A stretch of 64,000 nucleotides of DNA from Tidjanibacter sp. (GTDB lineage Bacteria; Bacteroidota; Bacteroidia; Bacteroidales; Rikenellaceae). The stretch spans positions 23,185 to 87,184 of the forward strand of contig JAFQNC010000024.1 of NCBI GenBank assembly GCA_017396085.1, given 5' to 3'. The notes under the pieces were generated by a model. That model made no database searches. It was given only the letters and a program-made list of their open reading frames with translations, and was not told the origin of the DNA. Below, piece by piece: positions 46,420 to 55,800 of this stretch (position 1 is the first letter of the stretch; each line of letters begins with the position of its first letter). The position numbers and the translations under genes were made by a program.

Positions 46420-49400
46420 CTACTTGGTGGTGAACTCCTGACCGTCAGGCATACGGAAGGTGATGCTGTCCACCTTCAGCGCATCGTCTACGACTGCAAA
46501 GTTGGGAGTCTTGACAACGCCATCCCACAAAGCCTTGAAGTCGCGAGCCACATTCAGAGGTATCTCCACGATGAACTGACCATAGTTGAGGTCGGTAACG
46601 ATGAAGGTCTGATTCTCGGCGTCATAGGTGCCAATGGTCAGCTGCAACACAACACTCGAAGAGCGTTTCTCGATGAATGCCACCTTGGCCTCCTCGGTCA
46701 GCTCGGCTGTCAGTTTGGCCACGCTCTCCTCGTTCACGCGAGCAGCATACTGTGCCTCGGTCTCAAACTCGTCTTTGGTCTCAAAGGCCTTAATCTTGTC
46801 GGCCATATACTCCTTGGCGAAGTTGGAGAACTTCTGGTAGTAAACGTAGTCCTTCTTGTATTCGGGAGCCTCCTCGGCACTGTAAATCAAAGGAATAACC
46901 TCGGCGCCGGTGCGGTTGATGTAGCCATAAACACCCTCTACCGAAACCAATGCCAAGCCCTCGTCAAAGTCGCTGATGCTCTCATACTTGGGTGCTGTGA
47001 TGCCACGGCCGCTCTTGTCGATGAGGCCACACTTGCCATCGAGCCTTACCCAAGTGATGCCGTCTACAAACTGACCAACCTCCTCGTAGATTGCGGGGAT
47101 AATCTCGTCATATTTGGCATCAATGAAGCCCCATTTGCCATCGGCCTTCACAGTGGCAACACCATCGTTCCACTCGCCAACCTCCTCGTACTTCACAGGG
47201 GTAATCTCGTTGCCCTTAACGTCAATCCAGCCCCATTTGCCACCGGTCGATACCTTGGCAATGCCCTTGTCGAAGGAGCCAACGATGTCGTAGATTGCGG
47301 GAATAACCTCGCGATACTTGTTGTTCAGGTAGCCATACTTGCCGTCCACCTTCACCAGCGCAAGGCCGTCTTCGGTGAACTCACCAACGTCTTCATACTT
47401 GGGAGCAACCACAATCTTACCGCTCTGGTCTACCCAGCCACACTTGCCGTCAAGCACAATCTTCGACAAGCCTGCTGCATCCCACGCACCAACCTCGTCA
47501 TACTTCACAGCCAGCAACTCAACGCCACCACGGTTCACGTAGCCAACCTTCTCACCGATGGTTGCAGTGGCTACACCGGCCTCGTTGAACTCACCAACGC
47601 TGTCGTAGGTAACCTCACTGATGGGTTTGCCCTCGGCGCCAATCCAGAAGTACTTACCATCCTTCTGAACCATTGCAGCCCCCTGATAGAAGGCCTCCAC
47701 TGCGTCATACTCGGCAGGAACAACCATTGTGCCCCTCACGTTCACAAAGCCCCACTTGCCATCCAACTGCACAGGAGCAAAGCCCTCGTTGAAGGTGCAG
47801 GTGCCCAAATATTTGAGCGATACGGTTACGACACCCTTGCGGTCGATGTCAAACCACACATCGCCACTCTTAACCCTTGCGCTGCCCTCGGCATCGAACT
47901 CCTCTGCCTCATCGTAGCGCACAGCGATAACCTCCTTGCCGCTGCGGTCAATCCAACCCCACTTGCCGTTGAGTTGAACTCTTGCCATACCCTCTGCATC
48001 GAAGCAGTCGGCTGCGGTGTAGCTGATTGCGATAGACTCCTTGCCCGACTTGTTGAGCCAGCCAAAGAGGCCATCTTTCTTAACCCTTGCCAAGCCCTTC
48101 TCAAAGTCCATAACATCATCGTAGTCCATAGCAATTACAACCCTGCCGGCTTGGTCAATCCAGCCATACTTACCGGCCAAACCAACCCAAGCCAAGCCCT
48201 CCGAGAAGTTGCCTGCACCGTCATATTTGAGTTTGATAATCTCCCTGCCGGACTCGTTCACAAAGCCCCACTTGCCACCGGCATAGGTGCCCTCGGTCCA
48301 AGTACCACCGGTGCTAACCCTTGCCAAACCGTTGCAGTAGACATCGGCGTAGTTGTACTTAACCCTTACCACGGCCTTACCTTTGGCGTTGTAGAAGCCC
48401 CACATACCATCGCTGTAGTTGCCTTGCTCGTCCCTGACGCCCTTGACACCGGCCCTTGCCAGACCGCCAACAAAGTCGTCCAAGTAGTCGTTCTTGAAGG
48501 GCACAACCTTCTTGCCCTCGGCATTGATGTAGCCATACTTACCCTTTGCATCAAGCACCTTTCCAAGGCCCTCGTCATTGAAGTCCCAAATCTGGGTGTT
48601 GTTCACCTTGAGAATCTCCTTACCCTCGGTGTTTACCCAACCCCATTTGTCGCCAATGGAGGCCTTTGCAATACCTGCTGCGGTGAAAGGTTCAAGGGTG
48701 GTATATTTTATAGGTACAACCTTCTTGCCCTCAATGTTGAGCATACCGCACTTGTCCTCCTGCTTAACCCACACGAGGCCATACTCGTTCCAGTCGCCAA
48801 CCTCGTTGTAGACTACGGGCGAGATGAGTTTACCCTCTTTGGTAATCCAGCTGTAGGCACCCTCTTTGGCCACCTTACCCAGTGCATTTGTATCAAAGGG
48901 CCACACCTGTGAGTACTCTACCTTGGTGATGCGCTTACCCTCGGTGTTAATCCAACCATAGAGTTCGCCTGCCTTCACCCAGTTCATTCCGTCTTCGGTC
49001 CACTCGCCAACCTCGCTGTTCACGATGGGCACAATCTCCTTACCACTGCGGTTTACCCAACCAATGAAGCCCTCTTTGGTAACCTTTGCAAGGCCATTGA
49101 GTGCATAGGGCTCGAAGGTGTCGTAGGCGATGTCGGTTACCTCCTCGCCCTCGGTGTCGATGATACCATATTTACCACCGATGGTTACCAGCGCAAAGCC
49201 GGCCTCAAAGTCGCCAATGCTCTCATATTTGAGTTTGGCAACCACCTTGCCGTTTGCATTCACCAAGCCATAGAGTCCCTCGTTCATAACCTTTGCCACG
49301 CCGAGGTCGTTGTAGTCACCAATCTCGTCATAGACAGTTTTGAGCACCTCTTTGCCGTCTTTGTTCAGGAGGCCCCATTTGGTCTCAACCCTCACAAGGG

Positions 49401-50205
49401 CCAAGCCCCCTTCGCTCCACTGGCCAACCTCATCATACTCGTTGTCGGTGAGGCGTTTGCCGAGGTTGGTAATCAGACCATAGCGGCCCTCTTTGAGAGT
49501 CCACGCAAAACCATCTTCGGTGAACTCGCCAATGCTCTCATACTGAGGTTTGATAATCTCCTTGCCGGCCTTGTTGATGGCACCCACGAGGCCCTCAACT
49601 TTCACCCTTGCGGTGCCGTCCTCGGCCCACACACCGGCCTCGTCATATTTGATTTTGGCAATGGTCCTGCCCTCGCGGTTAATCACACCCCACTTCTCCG
49701 ACTGCTTAATCCAAGCCAAACCATCGGCGGTGAACTCGGTAACCTGCTGGTATTTGCAGCGGATGATTTCATCACCCTCTTTGTTAATCATACCATAGTT
49801 GTCCTCGATGCGTACCAAAGCGGTACCTGCCTCCGAGAAGGGCTCAATTTCGTCATATTTGATTTTGGCGAGCACCTTGCCCTCGCGGTTGATGATGCCC
49901 CATTTATTGTCCTCCCTCACGTAGGAGAGGCCGTCAAGCGAGAAGTAGCCCACCTCGTCATAGCGCAGGCGCACAACCTCTTTGCCAGTCTTGTTCACAA
50001 AACCCCACTTGCCATCGCGTTTTACTTTTGCCATACCATCGGCGGCAAACTCTTCGGCAAGGTCATACCTTGCTTTGATGAGCCAGTTGTCTTTGCTGTC
50101 TACATAGCCCCACTTGCCACGCGAGTTCTGCTTTGGCGTGAGGTCTTGTGCTGCTGCAGAGAGGCACAAGAGAGCAGAAAGAAGAATAAGGAATACTCTT
50201 TTCAT
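46420..50205 (-). CDS. Giant exported WG-repeat protein
   Basis: The 1261-residue protein has a signal peptide (MKRVFLILLSALLCLSAAAQ) and about 31 consecutive WG repeats of about 35 residues, from residue 25 to about 1095. Typical units are DGKWGFVNKTGKEVV and LDGKCGWVDQSGKIVV, alternating with KYDEVGEFTEDGLALVK. Some units have lost the WG pair (KYFWIG, VWFDID). The last 165 residues are not repeats: charged helix (YMADKIKAFETKDEFETEAQ) then strands (VVLQLTIGTYDAENQTFIVTDLNYG), possibly an anchoring domain. WG repeats are thought to form long superhelices or propellers and bind other proteins; the function is unknown. It is monocistronic. Confidence 0.93.
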   Translation of the reverse strand: MKRVFLILLSALLCLSAAAQDLTPKQNSRGKWGYVDSKDNWLIKARYDLAEEFAADGMAKVKRDGKWGFVNKTGKEVVRLRYDEVGYFSLDGLSYVREDNKWGIINREGKVLAKIKYDEIEPFSEAGTALVRIEDNYGMINKEGDEIIRCKYQQVTEFTADGLAWIKQSEKWGVINREGRTIAKIKYDEAGVWAEDGTARVKVEGLVGAINKAGKEIIKPQYESIGEFTEDGFAWTLKEGRYGLITNLGKRLTDNEYDEVGQWSEGGLALVRVETKWGLLNKDGKEVLKTVYDEIGDYNDLGVAKVMNEGLYGLVNANGKVVAKLKYESIGDFEAGFALVTIGGKYGIIDTEGEEVTDIAYDTFEPYALNGLAKVTKEGFIGWVNRSGKEIVPIVNSEVGEWTEDGMNWVKAGELYGWINTEGKRITKVEYSQVWPFDTNALGKVAKEGAYSWITKEGKLISPVVYNEVGDWNEYGLVWVKQEDKCGMLNIEGKKVVPIKYTTLEPFTAAGIAKASIGDKWGWVNTEGKEILKVNNTQIWDFNDEGLGKVLDAKGKYGYINAEGKKVVPFKNDYLDDFVGGLARAGVKGVRDEQGNYSDGMWGFYNAKGKAVVRVKYNYADVYCNGLARVSTGGTWTEGTYAGGKWGFVNESGREIIKLKYDGAGNFSEGLAWVGLAGKYGWIDQAGRVVIAMDYDDVMDFEKGLARVKKDGLFGWLNKSGKESIAISYTAADCFDAEGMARVQLNGKWGWIDRSGKEVIAVRYDEAEEFDAEGSARVKSGDVWFDIDRKGVVTVSLKYLGTCTFNEGFAPVQLDGKWGFVNVRGTMVVPAEYDAVEAFYQGAAMVQKDGKYFWIGAEGKPISEVTYDSVGEFNEAGVATATIGEKVGYVNRGGVELLAVKYDEVGAWDAAGLSKIVLDGKCGWVDQSGKIVVAPKYEDVGEFTEDGLALVKVDGKYGYLNNKYREVIPAIYDIVGSFDKGIAKVSTGGKWGWIDVKGNEITPVKYEEVGEWNDGVATVKADGKWGFIDAKYDEIIPAIYEEVGQFVDGITWVRLDGKCGLIDKSGRGITAPKYESISDFDEGLALVSVEGVYGYINRTGAEVIPLIYSAEEAPEYKKDYVYYQKFSNFAKEYMADKIKAFETKDEFETEAQYAARVNEESVAKLTAELTEEAKVAFIEKRSSSVVLQLTIGTYDAENQTFIVTDLNYGQFIVEIPLNVARDFKALWDGVVKTPNFAVVDDALKVDSITFRMPDGQEFTTK

Positions 50206-50321
50206 TGTCAGTAATGTGTTTGTAGTTAATATTTTAGTTTGTTTTTGTCAGCAGTGCGCTCGGTTTATGGAGGTTTCCTCGTCAGTGGGGGAAGCGAGCA
50301 TAAAAGGTGCGTAGTTAGGTG

Positions 50322-50352
50322 TAAAAATACAAACATTTGTATAAAGAGCAAA
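50322..50352 (-). promoter_or_regulatory. Promoter and palindromic operator candidate of the WG-repeat gene
   Basis: On the minus strand TTTG (50352-50349), a 19-base spacer and TATTTTTA (50329-50322) give a good promoter with the last base of the -7 box changed. The perfect inverted repeat ATACAAA-CA-TTTGTAT (50327-50342) lies between the two boxes, where a repressor would block polymerase. The regulator is unknown. Confidence 0.5.
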
Positions 50353-50497
50353 ATTTTTCACCATTTTTTGACACATATACCTATAAAATAGAGCTTCTTG
50401 GGTGCAATGTTGCCCTTGGTGGGCATAATTATTGCGCATCCTACGGCGACAGGGGGTAGGGGCGAAGAGAGAAAAAATAAAAAAAATCTCTACATTG

Positions 50498-50529
50498 TTG
50501 TAAATTAACAGAATAATAATGTATATTTG
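50498..50529 (+). promoter_or_regulatory. Promoter of the HU gene
   Basis: TTG (50498-50500), a 21-base spacer and TATATTTG (50522-50529) match the consensus. The leader is about 105 bases. Confidence 0.65.
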
Positions 50530-50638
50530 CGGGCTGAAATCTGCTCCACAACTCCGGCTTTTGAGAGGGAGAAGGCGGGGCGGATGGTTGGTTAGGAAAA
50601 TTCTATAACAATACTAATGTTTTAAAAACTATACAGTT

Positions 50639-50911
50639 ATGACAAAAGCAGACATCGTAAACAACATCGCCAAACAGACCGGCGCAGAGAAAGTTCTCGT
50701 ACAGGAGATTGTAGAGGCTTTTATGGAGAATGTTAAAGGTTCGCTCATCGAGAACGAGCCCGTATATTTGAGGGGTTTTGGTAGCTTCATCATCAAGGAG
50801 CGTGCTCAGAAGGTTGCTCGCAACATCTCGAAGGGTACCACCATCACCATCCCTGCTCACAACATCCCCGCTTTCAAGCCCGCAAAGAGCTTCGCTGGCA
50901 AGGTAAAATAA
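50639..50911 (+). CDS. hup: HU/IHF family DNA-binding protein
   Basis: The 90-residue protein has the HU fold: N-terminal helices (MTKADIVNNIAKQTGAEK) and the beta-arm region (GFGSFIIKERAQKVARNISKGTTITIPAHNIPAFKPAKSF). The signature GFGSF is intact. HU dimers bend DNA and compact the nucleoid. It is followed 33 bases later by a tiny basic peptide gene that is probably in the same transcript. Confidence 0.97.
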   Translation: MTKADIVNNIAKQTGAEKVLVQEIVEAFMENVKGSLIENEPVYLRGFGSFIIKERAQKVARNISKGTTITIPAHNIPAFKPAKSFAGKVK

Positions 50912-50944
50912 GAGATTGACAAACCCTATTAAAACTTTAAGATT

Positions 50945-51040
50945 ATGCCAAACGGTAAGAAGAGGAAAGGCCCCAAAATGGCTACCCACAAACGTAAGAA
51001 ACGCTTGCGTAAAAATCGTCACAAACACAACAAGAAATAG
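50945..51040 (+). CDS. Very short basic protein, probably ribosome-associated
   Basis: This 31-residue product (MPNGKKRKGPKMATHKRKKR, then LRKNRHKHNKK) has 16 Lys/Arg. Small basic peptides of this type, beginning MPNGKKRK, are familiar in Bacteroidetes genomes next to HU and ribonuclease G, and their composition fits an rRNA-binding extension protein; I cannot name the family with certainty. It is below normal gene-finding length. It lies between hup (33-base gap) and a terminator. Confidence 0.75.
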   Translation: MPNGKKRKGPKMATHKRKKRLRKNRHKHNKK

Positions 51041-51069
51041 GTTGTCGGTTTACCTTTAACTAAAAAAAT

Positions 51070-51111
51070 AGAGCCTGAAAGCCTACTCAATAGGTCTTCG
51101 GCTCTGTTTTT
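51070..51111 (+). terminator. Terminator after the HU/basic-peptide unit
   Basis: AGAGCC pairs with GGCTCT around an inner CCTA/TAGG stem, followed by GTTTTTT. It separates hup from rng. Confidence 0.8.
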
Positions 51112-51146
51112 TAGTTTGAGGGTACACCGCCCTATGTGCTTTTTGT

Positions 51147-52694
51147 ATGAACAGAGAACTAATCATTGAAGTTACCGCCTCGGAGGTTACCATTGCTCTG
51201 GTTGAGGACAAGCAACTCGTGGAGTTGAGCAAGGAGGCCTGCAAGAGCGGTTTCGCAGTTGGCGACATCTATCTGGGCAAAGTGCGTAAGATTATGCCCG
51301 GACTCAATGCCGCCTTTGTCAATATCGGCCACGAAAGAGACGCTTTTATTCACTATCTGGACCTCGGTCCCCACTTCACTTCGCTCCACAAACTTGTGGC
51401 CGGACTTTCGACAAAGAAGAAAAACGTGCGATTTGAGAGCATTAGGCTCGACCAGTCGCTCCCCAAGAGCGACAAACTGTCGAACCACATTTCGGGCGGA
51501 CAGCCCATTATGGTGCAGATTGCAAAGGAGGCCATCAGCACCAAAGGCCCAAGACTTACGGCCGACATCTCTCTGGCAGGTCGCAACGTAGTGTTAATTC
51601 CGTTTTCCAACAAAATATCCATATCGCAGAAGATTCGTTCCACGGCCGAGAAAAAGAGGCTCAAAAAGATTGTCGATGGCGTGTTGCCCAAGAACTACGG
51701 TGTGATTGTGCGCACCGCAGCGCAGGGCAAGAGCGAGGTAGACATCGAGCAGGACATTCTCTCCCTCATCAAGAAGTGGGAGCAGGCTTTGGAGGGAATA
51801 AAAACCAAGGTGCCGCCCACACAGTTGCTCAGCGAGATGAGCAGGGCAAACACCATCATCAGGGATTCGCTCAACAGTTCGTTCAATGCAATCCACGTGA
51901 ACGATGAGGCCATATACAACGAAATCAGGGAGTATGTGAAAGTTATTGCTCCCGAGAAGCTCAAGATTGTCAAACTCTACAAGGGCTCGCAGCCCATCTT
52001 TGACAACTTTGACATTTCGCGCCAAATCAAATCGCTCTTTGCCAAGTATGTGTCGCTCAAGAGGGGTGCCTACCTCATCATCGAGCACACCGAGGCCTTG
52101 CACGTCATTGACGTCAATAGTGGCAATCGTGCAAAGGTTGCCGATGACCAAGAGAGCACAGCTATGGATGTTAATCTCTCGGCTGCGGCCGAAATCGCCC
52201 GTCAGTTGCGCTTGCGCGATATGGGCGGTATTGTGATAGTAGACTTCATCGACCTGCACAAGGCCGAGAACCGTCAGAAGCTCTATGAGGAGATGCAGAA
52301 ACTTATGGCCGGCGACAAGGCCAAGCACACCATCCTGCCTCTGACCAAGTTCGGACTTATGCAGATTACCCGCCAGAGGGTGCGCCCCGAGGCCATCAGT
52401 AAGGCCGAGGAGACCTGCCCCACGTGTGGTGGCACGGGCAAGATTTCGCCCTCCATATTGGTGGACAAGCAGATTGAGAACCAAATTGCCTACTATGCCA
52501 TTGAGAAGCGTATGCGCTCGTTGAGGGTTGTTGCCAACCCCATTTTGGCAGCCTATCTGAAAGAGGGTGGTCTTAGGAGCATACGCCGCAGGTGGTGCAG
52601 GAGGTATTTGTGCAGGGTGAAAGTGGTTGTGGACCAGTCGCTCGGCATTGTGGACTACAAGATTGCCGACCGCAAGAATAAGGAACTCAAATAG
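51147..52694 (+). CDS. rng: Ribonuclease G/E family endoribonuclease
   Basis: The 515-residue enzyme cuts single-stranded RNA and matures rRNA. Seen are the N-terminal S1 domain (GDIYLGKVRKIMPGLNAAFVNIG), the RNase H-like and 5'-sensor regions, the catalytic Mg site (VIDVNSG, Asp322) and the zinc-link CPTCGG (Cys427, Cys430). The C-terminal scaffold of RNase E is absent, so it is the short RNase G type. The downstream gap carries tandem repeats. Confidence 0.96.
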   Translation: MNRELIIEVTASEVTIALVEDKQLVELSKEACKSGFAVGDIYLGKVRKIMPGLNAAFVNIGHERDAFIHYLDLGPHFTSLHKLVAGLSTKKKNVRFESIRLDQSLPKSDKLSNHISGGQPIMVQIAKEAISTKGPRLTADISLAGRNVVLIPFSNKISISQKIRSTAEKKRLKKIVDGVLPKNYGVIVRTAAQGKSEVDIEQDILSLIKKWEQALEGIKTKVPPTQLLSEMSRANTIIRDSLNSSFNAIHVNDEAIYNEIREYVKVIAPEKLKIVKLYKGSQPIFDNFDISRQIKSLFAKYVSLKRGAYLIIEHTEALHVIDVNSGNRAKVADDQESTAMDVNLSAAAEIARQLRLRDMGGIVIVDFIDLHKAENRQKLYEEMQKLMAGDKAKHTILPLTKFGLMQITRQRVRPEAISKAEETCPTCGGTGKISPSILVDKQIENQIAYYAIEKRMRSLRVVANPILAAYLKEGGLRSIRRRWCRRYLCRVKVVVDQSLGIVDYKIADRKNKELK

Positions 52695-52733
52695 GCGGGC
52701 ACACAGGGCTGTGAGCGCAATTTCGGCCACCCG

Positions 52734-52800
52734 CCCAGAAGTCCCAGAAGTCCCAGTCAGATTTGGACCACTGAGCCCACTGGGACCACTGAGCCCACTG
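52734..52800. repeat. Two adjacent nonanucleotide tandem arrays
   Basis: CCCAGAAGT, CCCAGAAGT and CCCAGTCAG (52734-52760) are followed four bases later by GGACCACTG, AGCCCACTG, GGACCACTG and AGCCCACTG (52765-52800). The period is nine in both; the second array is also a perfect 18-base direct repeat. Confidence 0.92.
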
Positions 52801-52817
52801 GGAGAAAAAGAAAAATA

Positions 52818-52845
52818 TTTACTAATTACTCTTTACTCTTTACTA
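52818..52845. repeat. Heptanucleotide tandem array, TTTACTM x4
   Basis: TTTACTA, ATTACTC, TTTACTC and TTTACTA follow one another just upstream of mfd. The 7-base period equals that of the ATTCTCA arrays but the unit differs. Confidence 0.85.
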
Positions 52846-52872
52846 ATTAGAAGAGGTCGTTAGACGTTGACA

Positions 52873-55800
52873 ATGAAGAAAGAGAAGGTGCAATCTTCGC
52901 CCCTGAGGGAGATTGTGGCACGTGCGGCACGTGTGGCCGAGGTGGCACAACTCCGTGAGGCCATTGAAGGTCGAACTGTTGCAGAGGTATCCGCTCTGGC
53001 AGGTTCGGCCTTTGCTCTCTATGCTATGGCTGTGGCGCAGAGGGTGGGTGGTCTGCACCTCTTTGTGATGGACGACAGGGATGCAGCCGCCTACTTGTGC
53101 AGCGACTTCTATGCCTTGGCAGGCGAGGGAGTGGAGGTGTTGTTCCTCCCTTCAAGCTACAAGCGTTCCATTCGCTACGGGGCCGAAGACCAATCGGGCG
53201 AGGTGCAACGCACGGCCGCATTGGAAGCCGTCAGAGGGAGTGGTGGCACCGACAAGGTGTTGGTTGTCTGCACCTATCCCGAAGCGTTGGCTGAGAAGGT
53301 GGTGTCGCAAGCAGAGGTGGACTCCTCGGTGTTGCGCATCGACAGGGGCCAGCGAATTGCTATGAGCGAACTCCAGCAGAGGGTGGAGGAGTTGGGCTTT
53401 GAGAGGGTTGATTTTGTCCACGAGCCCGGCCAGTATTCAATGCGTGGTGGCGTGTTCGACATCTTCTCCTACTCCGAAAACCGCCCCTTCAGGCTCGACT
53501 TTTTTGGCGATGAGGTGGATAGTGTGCGCCGCTTTGACCTCTCCTCGCAACTCTCCACCGAGAGGGTGGACAGTGTGTCGGTGGTCCCCAATCTGAAAAA
53601 CTTTGGGGGCGAGCAGAAGGAGTCGTTGGCGGAGTATGTGGGCGATGGGGCCGTGTGGTGGCTCAAGGACCTCGACTACACTCTCGGCCGACTTGACGAC
53701 ATTAGGCGCAAACTGCTGGCCGACAGCGACACCCCCGAGGAGGATGCCGCAAGGGTAACCTCGGCAAAGGCTTTTTTGGCCGACACGGAGGGTGCGGCTA
53801 TGGTGTTGGCGAAGCCTTCGGGCCGCAGGAGTGCAGAGGTGCAGGTGAGGTTTCAGACCGCACCGCAGGCCGCCTTCAACAAACAATATGACCTGCTGGC
53901 CGATGACATTGAGGGTAGGGCCTCGCAGGGCTACACCACCTACATCCTCTCCGAGAACCACGCCCAGTTTGAGAGGCTCGAAAATGTGCTTGCAGCCACC
54001 CACCGCAAGGCCCGCTTTGAGCCGCTGAAAGCCACTCTCCACGAGGGCTTTACGGACCGCAAACTGAGGGTGAGCCTCTACACCGACCACCAAATCTTCG
54101 ACCGCTACCACCGCTACCAACTGCGTGGTGGCATCAACAACCGTGAGAGCCTCACCATTGCCGAACTCAACCAACTCCAAGTGGGCGACTACGTTGTCCA
54201 CATCGACCACGGCGTGGGCCGCTTTGGCGGACTTGTGCACACTGTGGAGAACGGCAAAGAGCAGGAGTCGGTCAAGTTGGTCTACAAGGATGGCGATGTG
54301 TTGCTGGTGAATGTACATTCGCTCCACCGCATTGCCCGCTACAAGAGCAAGGAGAGCGACACCCCACCGAGGGTATACAAACTCGGCACGGGGGCTTGGC
54401 AGAAGATGAAGGAGGCCACCAAAAAGGCGGTCAAGGATATTGCAAGGGAACTCATTAAACTCTATGCCGAGAGGAAGGCGAGTGGTGGCTACCGCTTCTC
54501 GCCCGATGGCTACCTGCAACACGAGTTGGAGAGTTCGTTCCGTTGGGAGGAGACCCCCGACCAGCAGAAGGCTGTGGAGCTTGTGAAGTCCGATATGGAG
54601 TCGGGCGAGCCTATGGATAGGCTTGTGTGTGGCGATGTGGGCTTTGGCAAGACGGAGGTGGCTGTGAGGGCGGCATTCAAAGCTGCTTGCGACAGTAAGC
54701 AGGTGGCGGTGTTGGTACCCACGACCATCCTCTCGTTGCAACACTACCGCACCTTTGCCGAGCGTATGAGGGGCCTGCCCGTGAGGGTGGACTACCTCTC
54801 CCGCACACGCTCCACAAAGGAGGTGAAGCAGATACTGGCCGACCTGGAAGCAGGGCGCATAGACATAATCGTTGGTACCCACAAACTGCTCGGTAAGGAT
54901 GTGAGGTTTAAGGACTTGGGCTTGTTGATTATTGACGAGGAGCAGAAATTTGGTGTCTCCGCCAAGGAGAAGTTGCGCCAAATGAGTGTGAGCGTGGACA
55001 CTCTCACGCTGACTGCCACACCCATACCGCGCACCCTGCAATTCTCGCTTATGGGTGCGAGGGACCTCTCGGTAATCTCCACTCCGCCACCCAACCGACA
55101 ACCCATCATCACCGAGTCGCACACCTTTGACGAGGCCATCATATCCGAGGCTCTCGACTATGAACTCGGCCGTGGTGGTCAGGTCTACTTTGTACACAAC
55201 AGGGTGGAGGACATCGAGCGCATTGCCGCCATTGTGAAAAAACTGCGCCCCGAGGCGAGGGTGGCTGTGGGCCACGGACAGATGCAGCCGCAGCAGTTGG
55301 AGAAGATTGTGATGGACTTCATCTACGGCGAGTATGACGTGCTGGTGGCCACCACCATCATTGAGAACGGCATTGATATTCCCAACGCCAACACCATAAT
55401 CATCAACAACGCCCAGAACTTCGGTTTGAGCGACCTGCACCAACTGCGAGGCAGGGTGGGTAGGAGCGACAGGAAGAGTTTTTGCTACCTGCTCTCGCCA
55501 CCCGATGAACTCCTCACAAGTGAGGCAAGGCGCAGGTTGAGGGCCATTGAGGAGTTTTCGGAGTTGGGCTCGGGCTTCAACATTGCTATGCAGGACTTGG
55601 ACATCAGGGGTGCGGGCAACCTGCTGGGTGCCGAGCAGAGTGGTTTCATTGCCGATATGGGCTTTGAGACCTACCAGAGGATACTCTCCGAGGCGGTGGC
55701 CGAACTGCGTGCCGAGGGCGTGGAGGGCCTGTCGGAGGTGGTTGGCGAAGGTGTTGAGGGAGAACAACAAGCGGCCGTGCCGCAGGAGGAGATACTCTAC

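Larger units (their letters stand above)
50206..50638. other. Divergent intergenic region between the WG-repeat gene and HU
   Basis: These 433 bases hold no gene. They contain the WG promoter with a palindrome in its spacer (50322-50352), a GC-rich patch near 50440, the HU promoter (50498-50529), and a 110-base HU leader with a weak CCGGCTTTT/AAGGCGGG stem near 50551-50580. Confidence 0.75.

Noticed and set aside
52734..52800. Possible CRISPR array or mobile element end
   Set aside because: Period nine without spacers, no transposase, and no target-site duplication seen.
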